From: Planctomycetota bacterium
GTDB taxonomy: Bacteria > Planctomycetota > PUPC01 > JACPCR01
NCBI GenBank assembly: GCA_030740295.1
Contig: JASLXP010001100.1
Location: 3,523 to 67,522, forward strand
Direction: 5' to 3'
DNA: 64,000 nucleotides
A program made the translations under genes and the position numbers. Every line of letters begins with the position of its first letter. The stretch's first letter is position 1. Below are positions 26,308 through 35,200 of this stretch, in pieces. A model generated the notes under the pieces. It worked only from the letters and a program-made list of their open reading frames with translations, did no database searches and was not told where the DNA came from.

Positions 26308-27054
26308 TTGCCTTCAGAACAGCCTCTTAAACTCAACCTCGGCGTCGTCTTGACCGCAGCCGGCGAAAGCAGTCGTCTGCGGCTCGGACAACGAAAGCCC
26401 TACCTTGACCTTGGGGGGCAGCCTGTGCTGTTGCGCACCCTCGATGCTTTTGCACGGCTCGACTTCGTCTGCGAGATAATCGTTGTCGTCAATGAGAAAG
26501 ACCGAGATGAAGTTTTGCAGAAATGGGGTGAAGAACTCAAAGCGAAGAAGGTTTCACAAATCATTCCCGGTGGTGCCGAGCGACAGGATTCAGTCCGAAT
26601 CGGCGTCGAGGCCCTTAACGAAACTTGCGATTGGGTCGCCATTCACGACGGCGTGCGCCCATTCGTTCGCGCAGAAGCGGTTGAAACAACTGTTCGCGCT
26701 GCCTTCTCTGTCGGAGCCGCCATTCTTGCGGCGCCTATGAAGGAAACAGTCAAAAGGTTAAGCGCTGACGCTGGCCATGAAAGGCCTGGACTCATAGACG
26801 CAACTATCCCGCGTTCGGGTCTCTGGTGCGCGCAGACCCCCCAGATCTTTCCACGTGTGCAGTATCTGGAAATCTCTCGCCGCGCCAGTGAAGAGGCTTG
26901 GCAGGTGACCGATGACGCACAGCTCTTCGAGATGGCTGGCCTGCCCGTCGCGCTTGTCGAAGGCGCCTATGACAACATCAAGATTACAACTGAGGCGGAT
27001 TACCGGTTGGCGCAGTTGATGGCGGAGTGCTGGTTTCAGGAAAACGCCTCCTGA
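26308..27054 (+). CDS. ispD: 2-C-methyl-D-erythritol 4-phosphate cytidylyltransferase
   Basis: 248 residues from a TTG start at 26308 with GATAGGAA upstream. The N-terminus VVLTAAGESSRLRLGQRKPYLDLGGQPVLL is the nucleotidyltransferase Gly-rich loop of IspD with its KPYL-type motif. VAIHDGVRPFV near residue 115 and WCAQTPQIF and TDDA further on are the other family blocks, and DNIKITTEAD ends the domain. The enzyme joins CTP and methylerythritol phosphate in the non-mevalonate isoprenoid pathway. It follows the kinase by 19 bp. There is no adjacent ispF, and no second domain is fused. Confidence 0.95.
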   Translation: MPSEQPLKLNLGVVLTAAGESSRLRLGQRKPYLDLGGQPVLLRTLDAFARLDFVCEIIVVVNEKDRDEVLQKWGEELKAKKVSQIIPGGAERQDSVRIGVEALNETCDWVAIHDGVRPFVRAEAVETTVRAAFSVGAAILAAPMKETVKRLSADAGHERPGLIDATIPRSGLWCAQTPQIFPRVQYLEISRRASEEAWQVTDDAQLFEMAGLPVALVEGAYDNIKITTEADYRLAQLMAECWFQENAS

Positions 27055-27058
27055 GGCC

Positions 27059-27078
27059 TGCAAGTAGATTTACTTGCA
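27059..27078. terminator. Palindrome after ispD
   Basis: TGCAAGTA-gatt-TACTTGCA is a perfect 8-bp inverted repeat 5 nt after the ispD stop, followed by a second ATTACTTGCA copy (27085-27094). It lies between the convergent ispD and channel genes. No U-tract follows. Confidence 0.4.
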
Positions 27079-27177
27079 AGCAGAATTACTTGCAGAAGGA
27101 GTACGCCATGATCGTTCGAGCAGGCATTAAAGGGGGCATTCGAAACGGCCTTATTTACCCCTTTCGGTTTAGTGCTT

Positions 27178-28599
27178 TCACAACTCGACACTCTCGCTGG
27201 CGATCACCACTGCCACATCTCCTTCCTTGAACTCATAGTCCGTCGGGTTCACCTGGGAGGAGCCATCCGGCGACTGCACGGCCAGCAGGATGGCATTCTT
27301 CTCTTTCTTAATGTGAATGAAAAGATCGAGAAAGCTTTTGCCCGCCCAGTCATCTGGCAGGTCGAGAGTGTAAAACTGATTGCCCCGTTCGTGTGTCAGA
27401 AGTTCCGAGACCACGTGCACGAGGCCGCGGTTCAGAGCGGCCTGCGCGAGGAGAAAGGCGCTCTGCTCGTCCGCGATGACGTAATCGTTCACCTGCCCCA
27501 TTTCAAGGTGCGAACCGAACTCTCGATTGATGAGCTCGGCGCATGTGTAGATCTCCGGGTTCAGTTTTTCCGCGGTCAGGGCGGCGAGAATGGTCCGGGC
27601 GTCCGCATCCTGTTCGCTTCGATTGTGGCTACGATCGCAGAGAATAATGCACGTGCTGGCTTTGCTGATGCCGGCCCTCTCAAGGACCGAGACTTTGGTG
27701 AAATCATCGTGCAGAAAAGTGACCTTGTTGGCGACCGACGGATCGGTCATCTGAAGCTCCCCCTCCTCCTCCAGAGTGATCACCACGATGTCCGAATTCC
27801 TGTGAGCACTCTGATATTCATTGATGATGATTTCGGCCTTACGACTCCAGCCGCAGATGATGATGTGGTTTTCGAGCTTGATCAGATTCACTGTGCGTCC
27901 TCCACCCTGGATACGTTCGATCATATATGCTGAAACCGTTCCGGTAAGCATTGCGAAAAAAGTCATCCCCAGGAACATCACAAAGATGGAAGCGAATTTG
28001 CCCCCATCGGTCTTTGGCATGTTCGGAATGGGTTCGCCCGCAAACAGAGAGTAGATACTAAACCAGAAGGTCTCGGTAAGAGAATCCAATTGCTCATTCG
28101 CTTCCCTTTCGAATGCGAGCATCGTCGCGCTGCCGAACAGAATCGCTATCAAGATGAGACCTAGCACGATGATGTACTCGAGCGCGCCCCTCCGCAGAAC
28201 GTAAGGGAAGTAGCTCACGTATCGGGTGAAGATGCCCATCAGACGGAAGATCCTCAGCAACCGCAGCAGGCGCAGGGCCCGGAAGATTCGGAACATCCTG
28301 AGCAGCGGAAGCACCGAGAGGATATCGATCCAATAGGTCCGCAAATACTCTTTCTTCGATGGCGCGGCAATCCCGCGAAGGGAGAGCTCAATGGCAAAGA
28401 TAATCGTCAGCAGGTGATTCAGATCTTCCACGAGCTTGTAGCTCTTCGCGGCCGGACTCATGGACATCTCCACGAACGTAAGCGACACAGATATCACGAT
28501 CAGACCGCCAACCGTGAGCTCTACGGTCCCGCAGTTCATGGTCTCGTGGAGCCATGTTTTCCATCCCTTCGATTGTCCGGTATTCGTTCCGCTGTTCAT
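27178..28599 (-). CDS. Voltage-gated-type cation channel with cytosolic RCK (TrkA-N) domain
   Basis: 473 residues. Six membrane segments are visible. The fourth (about 101-120) has arginines at 101, 104, 107, 110, 113, 116 and 119, every third residue, an unusually dense voltage-sensor pattern. The pore region (about 170-225) reads FWFSIYSLFAGEPIPNMP, with no TVGYG-type potassium filter. Residues 236-470 form one TrkA-N/TrkA-C unit: NHIIICGWSRKAEIII is the Rossmann start (GxGxxG degenerate). Family knowledge: such RCK channels are gated by nucleotide or divalent ions. The missing canonical filter makes the transported ion uncertain. Divergent from the PhyH-like gene. Confidence 0.85.
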   Translation of the reverse strand: MNSGTNTGQSKGWKTWLHETMNCGTVELTVGGLIVISVSLTFVEMSMSPAAKSYKLVEDLNHLLTIIFAIELSLRGIAAPSKKEYLRTYWIDILSVLPLLRMFRIFRALRLLRLLRIFRLMGIFTRYVSYFPYVLRRGALEYIIVLGLILIAILFGSATMLAFEREANEQLDSLTETFWFSIYSLFAGEPIPNMPKTDGGKFASIFVMFLGMTFFAMLTGTVSAYMIERIQGGGRTVNLIKLENHIIICGWSRKAEIIINEYQSAHRNSDIVVITLEEEGELQMTDPSVANKVTFLHDDFTKVSVLERAGISKASTCIILCDRSHNRSEQDADARTILAALTAEKLNPEIYTCAELINREFGSHLEMGQVNDYVIADEQSAFLLAQAALNRGLVHVVSELLTHERGNQFYTLDLPDDWAGKSFLDLFIHIKKEKNAILLAVQSPDGSSQVNPTDYEFKEGDVAVVIASESVEL

Positions 28600-28686
28600 G
28601 AGAATTCTGCGAATTCACTTTTGCGTTTCGGGAGAGACAATATAAAGGAATGCCCCTGTCAACCTGTCTCACTGAAAGATCCTGCC

Positions 28687-30312
28687 ATGGCAACTGAAAC
28701 AGTCCTGACGCCCAAAGACCACGAACACTTTCTCAAACGCGGTTATGTGGTCGTCCGCAATGCCGTCCCACCAGAAAAATATGAACCGGCTGTCGAGTGG
28801 CTTGAACGGGGCAACCAGGACGGTACTCCCGGTCTGCCCGGTTTCAAGAACGTCGGCGGAGAGATTGTCAACGCCTGCCAGACCGAACGGATGCACGACG
28901 CTATAGCAGAATTGTTCGGGCCGGAGTATCCACACCATCGCATCCGAAGCGGCAGTGAAATGCCTCGGGTCTACGACCCGGACGGAGAGAGGCGGGAATT
29001 CAGAGCACATGTGGACGACAGCTATCCGGGGATCATGCCGAATGGATGGGCTGTTGGTTCTTTTACTTTTCTGACTCGCGTTCGATCGGGCGGCGGCGCT
29101 TTCGTCTATTTTGAAGGCTCTGTTCTGCGATATCGAGAAGCGTTGGCCCGGCATTGCCAATGTGCCAAGGGCTTTGCCAGCCCAATTGAGTTCTCCGGCC
29201 CGGCCAAAGAGTTCCTCGCGGAGCCGGGGGACGTCCTGCTCTTCCAGCAGCTAATGGGGCACAGCGGTTCCACCAATGTTGCCGACCCAACGACAAGACA
29301 GGCGCTTCTGGCACGCTGGCATCCATATCGAAGGATTGTACCGGGCCTCAAGCCCTTTGAGGAAATGTCCACTATCGAAAAGGCATACAGCGCGCGTTAC
29401 CTCGCAGACCGATTCGGTCTCGACCTCAGGATTCCGCAGCCAAGGAATGTCCCAGGCGCGGACGCAGCCATCCATTCTGGTTTCCCGCTCGGCGAGCAGG
29501 TCACCGCTTGCGCGATGCTTCACTTCAATTCTCAGATGAATGTTTTTTTCGTGGACGCCTCCGAGCCTGCAAGCATCCGTCACGTCCTATCAAAAGACTG
29601 CGTGACCTGGCAGGAGGCCGATCCTGTCAGCATCCAGGCGGGAACCGTTCACTCGTTGTATCTCCATCACTATGATTTGGAGGCGATTCTGGGCGTTTGC
29701 ACGGATGCCGGGACCTATGTGTATCAGTCGGATGATTTCAGGAACTGGCAGCGGGTGACGTCATTCGAGACCGCTCTGTGTGCCACGCCTTTCTTTGTTT
29801 ATGCGAAATACCCGAGCCAGGTGGCTGAAAGACAAGCCGTCTATCGAGTCTTGCCGGACAGCCCTTCTGAGATTCAATGCAACTGGGCCGATGAGTGGGC
29901 GGATGTCTCCAATGAATCGCCGAGCTCAGTTGCCGTGCGAGTACCGGAAAGTTGCACGATTCGAGATATTGGGCTTGCCGCCAAGTTCGCCGACTCCCAA
30001 TGCGCTTTTGTTGTCGATATCCAAGGCGAGCAGAGCAACGGTGGTACGGAGCCGTGGTATCTAATGCCACGAGATATCGCGGTCGCCACGGAAGAGGCCG
30101 AGCCGCTGTCGTACGACTGTCCATCTCCGCCGAAATTCATTCGTGTAATGAATCGCAATAGGAATTACTGGCTCGTCACCTTCGTTCGACAGCAAGAAGG
30201 TCAGGACAGGCTATTCTGGGGCTACATCGATTGGGCCGAGCGACCAGAACTGAGAGAAATCCGCAACGCGGAACAACTGGAACTGGCCCTGTGCGTGGTG
30301 GGTTTTATTTGA
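28687..30312 (+). CDS. PhyH-like Fe(II)/2-oxoglutarate dioxygenase fused to a C-terminal propeller-like domain
   Basis: 541 residues from ATG 28687; the longer frame upstream covers the divergent promoter. Residues 5-215 follow the phytanoyl-CoA dioxygenase pattern: HFLKRGYVVVRNAV, metal-binding H108-x-D110 (AHVDD), distal H192 (LMGHSGSTN), and R204 (TTRQALLARWH). The C-terminal half has repeated short blades such as SKDCVTWQEADP and SDDFRNWQRVTSF, resembling five-bladed glycosidase (GH32/43-like) propellers, without identifiable catalytic acids. A small-molecule hydroxylation is likely; the substrate is unknown. The sulfatase gene follows at 65 bp on the same strand. Confidence 0.75.
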   Translation: MATETVLTPKDHEHFLKRGYVVVRNAVPPEKYEPAVEWLERGNQDGTPGLPGFKNVGGEIVNACQTERMHDAIAELFGPEYPHHRIRSGSEMPRVYDPDGERREFRAHVDDSYPGIMPNGWAVGSFTFLTRVRSGGGAFVYFEGSVLRYREALARHCQCAKGFASPIEFSGPAKEFLAEPGDVLLFQQLMGHSGSTNVADPTTRQALLARWHPYRRIVPGLKPFEEMSTIEKAYSARYLADRFGLDLRIPQPRNVPGADAAIHSGFPLGEQVTACAMLHFNSQMNVFFVDASEPASIRHVLSKDCVTWQEADPVSIQAGTVHSLYLHHYDLEAILGVCTDAGTYVYQSDDFRNWQRVTSFETALCATPFFVYAKYPSQVAERQAVYRVLPDSPSEIQCNWADEWADVSNESPSSVAVRVPESCTIRDIGLAAKFADSQCAFVVDIQGEQSNGGTEPWYLMPRDIAVATEEAEPLSYDCPSPPKFIRVMNRNRNYWLVTFVRQQEGQDRLFWGYIDWAERPELREIRNAEQLELALCVVGFI

Positions 30313-30377
30313 AAGGTGTGGCGAAGGCCCGGCGCACACAATGTTTGATTCACTTAGATACCAACAGGGCTACTTCA

Positions 30378-31895
30378 ATGTTCAGCATCCGCATTCTTCT
30401 TTTTTCTACATTCCTTCTTAACCCCGTCCGTGCCGAAGACCCCAACCTGCTCATCATCCAAACCGACGAGCACAATTTCCGCACTCTCGGCTGCTATCGA
30501 AAACACCTGCCGCCTGAACAGGCTCTGATGTGGGGAAAGGAAGTCGTGGAGACACCCAACATCGACTGGCTTGCGGACAACGGCGCCCTGTGCACCAGCT
30601 TCTATGCGACGACACCAGTCTGCTCTCCTTCGAGGGCCGCGCTGATGTCGGGACGCTATCCGCACAACACGCCGGTCAACACGAACAACATCGCCCTCGA
30701 TGGTAATGTGATCACTTTCGCCGAAGTGTTGCGGCGGAATGGCTATGCCACTGGCTACGCGGGCAAGTGGCATCTGGATGGCAATGGCAAGCCGCAGTGG
30801 GCGCCCAAGCGGAAATTCGGATTCGAAGACAATCGTTACATGTTTAATCGCGGCCACTGGAAGCAGCTCGAAGACACACCCAACGGGCCGCGGGTGAAAG
30901 CGCGCACGGACAGAGGCCCGAACTATGGCGTGGATGGCGCCGACACAAAATCGTTCACCACGGATTTCCTCTGCGATAAGACGATCGAGTTTATTGAGAC
31001 CCATAAAGACAGATCTTTCTGTTACATGGTCAGCCTGCCCGACCCTCACGGCCCGGACACCGTGCGTGCGCCGTACAGCACGATGTTTTCAAATCAGAAA
31101 TACGACCAGCCGCGCACCTTCAATGTGAATCTCGAGGCATGGCCTTCCTGGGCCCAGCCGAATGGGAGATTCAATGGCATGGCCGCGTACTATGGGATGG
31201 TGAAGTGCATCGACGATAACGTGGGCAAGATACTCGGCTCGCTCCGCAAGAATGGCCTCATCAAGAAAACCTGGATCGTCTTCACCTCAGATCACGGTGA
31301 CCTGCGTGGCGAACACCACCGGCAGAACAAAGGTGTCCCATTTGAAGGCTCAGCAAAGATAGCATTCCTCCTTTATGCCCCGGGAAAAGTGAGACCGGGA
31401 ACCCTCGTCCACGAAGCGCTCTCATGCGTAGATTTCATGCCGACGATTCTGCCGATGATGGGATTTAAGCCGTCCGGCCAGGAAGAGGGACGGGATGCGT
31501 CTCTCATATTCACCGCCGCGCATCTCTCCATTGAATGGAACGACATCGCATTCCTTCGCGGCACCGGAGAAGAGAGGGGCTGGCTGGCCGCGGTGACCGA
31601 TCGGTACAAGCTCGTCTACGCGACTCGTGACAATCCGTGGCTGTTCGATCTGAAGAGGGATCCGGATGAAATGAAGAACCAGTTTCTTAATCCGGACTAT
31701 CGAGAAACGGTGAAGACGCTCTCGGCACAACTGAAAGAGTATGGGGAAAAATACAGAGACCCGCGTATTGCCAATGCCAAACTCAAGGCCGACCTTCAAT
31801 GGGGTATCAATGGTGAAGGGGAGTTTGTTCCGGCCAAGGCACCTGAGGGCAAGAAACCCAGGGGCAAAGGGAAGAAACGCAAGAAGGCGAAATGA
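30378..31895 (+). CDS. Secreted type I sulfatase
   Basis: 505 residues from ATG 30378 (MFSIRILLFSTFLLNPVRAEDPNLL), a clear signal peptide. The catalytic signature C82-S-P-S-R86 (TTPVCSPSRAALMSGRYP) is present, so formylglycine conversion can occur. Asp30-Glu31 in IIQTDEHNF replaces the usual Asp-Asp metal pair. FTSDHGDLRGEH with the DHG motif completes the metal site near residue 310. GKWHLDGNGKPQW holds the substrate-binding Lys and His. Arylsulfatases of this family remove sulfate from sulfated polysaccharides. No formylglycine-generating enzyme gene is in the window. A basic tail (KGKKRKKAK) ends the protein. Confidence 0.93.
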   Translation: MFSIRILLFSTFLLNPVRAEDPNLLIIQTDEHNFRTLGCYRKHLPPEQALMWGKEVVETPNIDWLADNGALCTSFYATTPVCSPSRAALMSGRYPHNTPVNTNNIALDGNVITFAEVLRRNGYATGYAGKWHLDGNGKPQWAPKRKFGFEDNRYMFNRGHWKQLEDTPNGPRVKARTDRGPNYGVDGADTKSFTTDFLCDKTIEFIETHKDRSFCYMVSLPDPHGPDTVRAPYSTMFSNQKYDQPRTFNVNLEAWPSWAQPNGRFNGMAAYYGMVKCIDDNVGKILGSLRKNGLIKKTWIVFTSDHGDLRGEHHRQNKGVPFEGSAKIAFLLYAPGKVRPGTLVHEALSCVDFMPTILPMMGFKPSGQEEGRDASLIFTAAHLSIEWNDIAFLRGTGEERGWLAAVTDRYKLVYATRDNPWLFDLKRDPDEMKNQFLNPDYRETVKTLSAQLKEYGEKYRDPRIANAKLKADLQWGINGEGEFVPAKAPEGKKPRGKGKKRKKAK

Positions 31896-31896
31896 T

Positions 31897-32051
31897 CCGA
31901 GTCCGAGATGGCGATAAGTGAAACGTTCGTGATCGATACCGAGCTGGTGGATGACTGTCGCGTTGAAGGCACGGATATGGACACCGTCCTTAATGATGTT
32001 GCATGAGTCATCGGTCTCACCGTATTCCATGCCGGCCCTGACACGGCCAGG
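31897..32051 (-). pseudogene. C-terminal relic of a DUF1501 protein
   Basis: Minus-strand translation from about 32051 reads GRVRAGMEYGETDDSC and then IKDGVHIRAFNATVIHQLGIDHERFTYRH. In DUF1501 (planctomycete sulfatase-like, twin-arginine secreted) proteins the C-terminus reads as G-x-VYGATD followed by [23 protein letters not shown]. The pattern is clear; the upstream 1.2 kb of such a gene is absent, and the frame runs on into antisense of the sulfatase gene, so this is a remnant. The remaining bases to 32209 precede the AsmA-like gene and show nothing more. Confidence 0.75.
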
Positions 32052-32209
32052 CTCAGTAACATTGGGGTCTTGCATATCTGAGAGCTTTTGCTCCGGTGTG
32101 TAATTGGTCCGGGTTCCTAGCGTGTACCTCCCGTCTCGCATTCCTTGAATCAGATGGATGCTCTGGCAAGGATGGCGGATACTCGACCTCAGGAGTGCAA
32201 GGCAAAGTT

Positions 32210-35200
32210 ATGGATGAGAAAGAAAACACTGATCAGAAAACCCAGGCCAAGAAAAGCCTGCTGAGCCGCATAGGCAAAGTGGTGGCGATCCTGATCGGTG
32301 TGCTGATAGCTCTCATACTGGTGGTGAAGGCACTCATCAACGGGGGCGTATTCGATGAGCGAATCAAATCGTATGCTCTCGATCGATTTCGTATCCAGGT
32401 CGACTACGACCGCGTGAACTGGTCGATCCCGTTTTCATTCAAGGTCTTCAAACCGAGTGTCGTGGCTGCAGAGGCAGGAGGCAGCGCGGCGCCGATAGCG
32501 TGCGATCAGGTGAAGGTCCGCCTTGCCCGAAGTGGCGGAGAATGGTCGATCAGCGATCTCGAGGTCACCGGCTTGGAAATCTCACTCGAACTGAATGACG
32601 AGTGGCAAGTGCAGCGTTTGCCGGGCGATCTGCAGTTCGCCTTTCCGGATCTAATAAAAGAAGGACAAGACGATGAACAGACTGCCGAGCTGAAGGCACT
32701 GCCGGCCCTGGGAGTGATTGGCGCGCTTCACATGTTTCAGAAACTTGGTGTGACGGATTCCGAGATCACCATCGGCTTACCTGAGGCGAGAGAGATTACG
32801 GTCACCGATATTCAGGTCGAATCCAAGACCGAAGACGAGATCCTGGTTGGGACGATGACCGCGACTGTACGTGCGGCAAGATCGGACTTAATGACCCGGT
32901 TGGAGCTTCACGAAGATGACATCAGATTTGCCGTGGCCGAAGGAAAGAGCCTCAGGATGGACAGCCATCTTGCCATCGCCGATGGCAAGATGGCTGTCCG
33001 CGTAACTGCGAACGAATGCGTACTTTCGAAGTATCGCGAACTGGCTCAGTTCGCCGGCCTGGACATGCCACGGGCAGACGGTGCGCTCTATGGCACATGC
33101 GCCGGTGAACTGAATCTCTTCGATGTGTTTCTGAATCGCGGGACGGTGAAGATGAACCCAGCGATGAGCGTTGTTAAAGGTTCTTTGGTTATTCCAGATT
33201 CTGGAACGCTCAAGGCGGCCGCATTGAATCTCGAAGGGAACATTGAGTACAGCCTTCCGGATGGCCGGATTCAGTGGAGCGGCATCCGGCTCGACACCTC
33301 GGAGTTGGAAATCATTCATTCGGACAGGATCATTCATCTGAAAAAAACGGATACACAGTCCAAATCAGGCGAATACCGCGGCGGCTCATGGAAAGCCGAA
33401 CTGCAGTCGCAGATCAAAATGGGTGAGCTCGATATTTCGGTTTCGTGCTTACCGGCCGCAGAAGGTGAAACGCTCAAGATTCACACCCTCAATGCTGCCT
33501 GCCCTGGTGTCGGAAAGGTCGAAGCCGAGCTGACGATCAGCGAATTCAAGAGGCTCACTCACGGTCAGATCTCACTGACCAATTTCTTTCCACATGATGC
33601 CATCGAACGAATCGCACAGTCCGTGCCCCTGCCGGCCGCCATGACAAAGCTGCCTGCATTTATTCCGGAGGGTGAACTCAGCATTCATGCGGACCTGAAG
33701 AACCTTCCAGTCACTTCAAATGACTGGTTGGCCGACCTGAGAAGCTTGTCGAGCAAAGCCGATATCAAGTCCAGTTTTCTGCACACGGAAGGTCGCTACG
33801 ACGGCAGGGCGAAGCTGGATTTCAGCAACGAGGCATTGGAGATCGAAGCATTCGAAATCCAGACCCCGATCGGGAACCTGCAAATCCAGGGAAGCCTCAG
33901 CAGCACATTAAACGAAATCAAAGAAGGCACGATTCAGTTCGCGGATATCGCGCCCGGCGATTATGCCAAAGAGCTCTCTCTGCCCAAAGAGCTCGAAGAG
34001 ATCCTTGTCGCATCGACCGGCTCCGGTCATCTGAAATTCGTCAACACCTCTTTGCCCCTGGATGTCCTGGTGGTGACCCCGGACCGCCCGTTTCCTTTTC
34101 GGAACCTGATCGAGCGCTGCGTCATCGAAGGCAGCCTCGAATTGACGGGCCCGGAATCTCTGAAGACTGAGATCGTCTTTGAAGGAAAGGAGGATGAGCT
34201 CGTTCTGAAAAAGTTCATGCTCGATTGGAGAGGATTGGGGCGGCTGGTACTCACCGGCAGTGTGAAGAGAGATCTAGAAACACTTACCAGCGGCTCGGCA
34301 AAGTTGTCCGGCGCTTCCGTACCAAGAATTCAGGAGCTTTTCGGCTCACTTGCTCCTGAGATGAGGATGCTCGAGCTGAAGGGCGGATTGGACATCGTCA
34401 CTGAAGTTCATGACTTTCCGCTCATCATTAGAGGCAAAGCACAAAAGGCTGAGGCGACTTTTTCAGTGAGCTTCGACAAACCTGTTCTCTCACTCAACAA
34501 GCAGGATTTTTCGTTCTCTGCTTCAAGCAAACGCTGGCAGGCGAAAGGAAAGGCCCAGACAGTTCTTGGAAAGAGTGGATACCGTATCTCCGATCTGAGC
34601 ACTCGACTGAGTTGTGAAAACACGAGCCTGGTCTCTGGCAAACGATCATTCAAGAGCACCAGGGGAACGACGGACATCTCCGCAACGGAAGCAGGCGAGG
34701 GCCGCTACTCCATAAACAGCACATGGTCTATCGATATCGATCAGGAGACACATACCGGCAGCATCAAGGTCCATGCGAGCCCTGACCGGATTATCGACAT
34801 GGAGCAGGCCGTGTTGGAGTGGGACAAAGTCGTGAGGCTGGAAGCCAAAGCCAAAAGGATCGACCTCAAGCTGCTGACAGAATCGCTGCAAAATGCCGGA
34901 AGAGCATTTCAGAGCGCAGCGGCGGACCTGCGGGTCCTCGACATTGGGAAGCTGCAGTCCTATGTCAGTGAACATCTGCCACAGGATTTCAAAGCCTTTC
35001 AGACGAAAGGGGGTTTGGAGCTCTCGCTGCTCGCAGATAACGCCCCAGCCGATGGAGTTCCTAAACTCATGCTCACCGTCTCGACGGCCGGTGCAGCGGC
35101 CTCAGGCATCATCAAGCCTTTGCGGGAGGTGACCGGCGATTCGCCCGTTGCCTTCACGTTGAAAGGGGAAGCCGAGTTGTCCTGCATACCTGACTGGTCT

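Noticed and set aside
31422..32141. Minus-strand ORF of 239 residues across the end of the sulfatase gene
   Set aside because: Only the first ~60 residues after 32051 resemble a DUF1501 C-terminus; the rest is antisense to the sulfatase gene. It is a relic plus read-through, not a gene.
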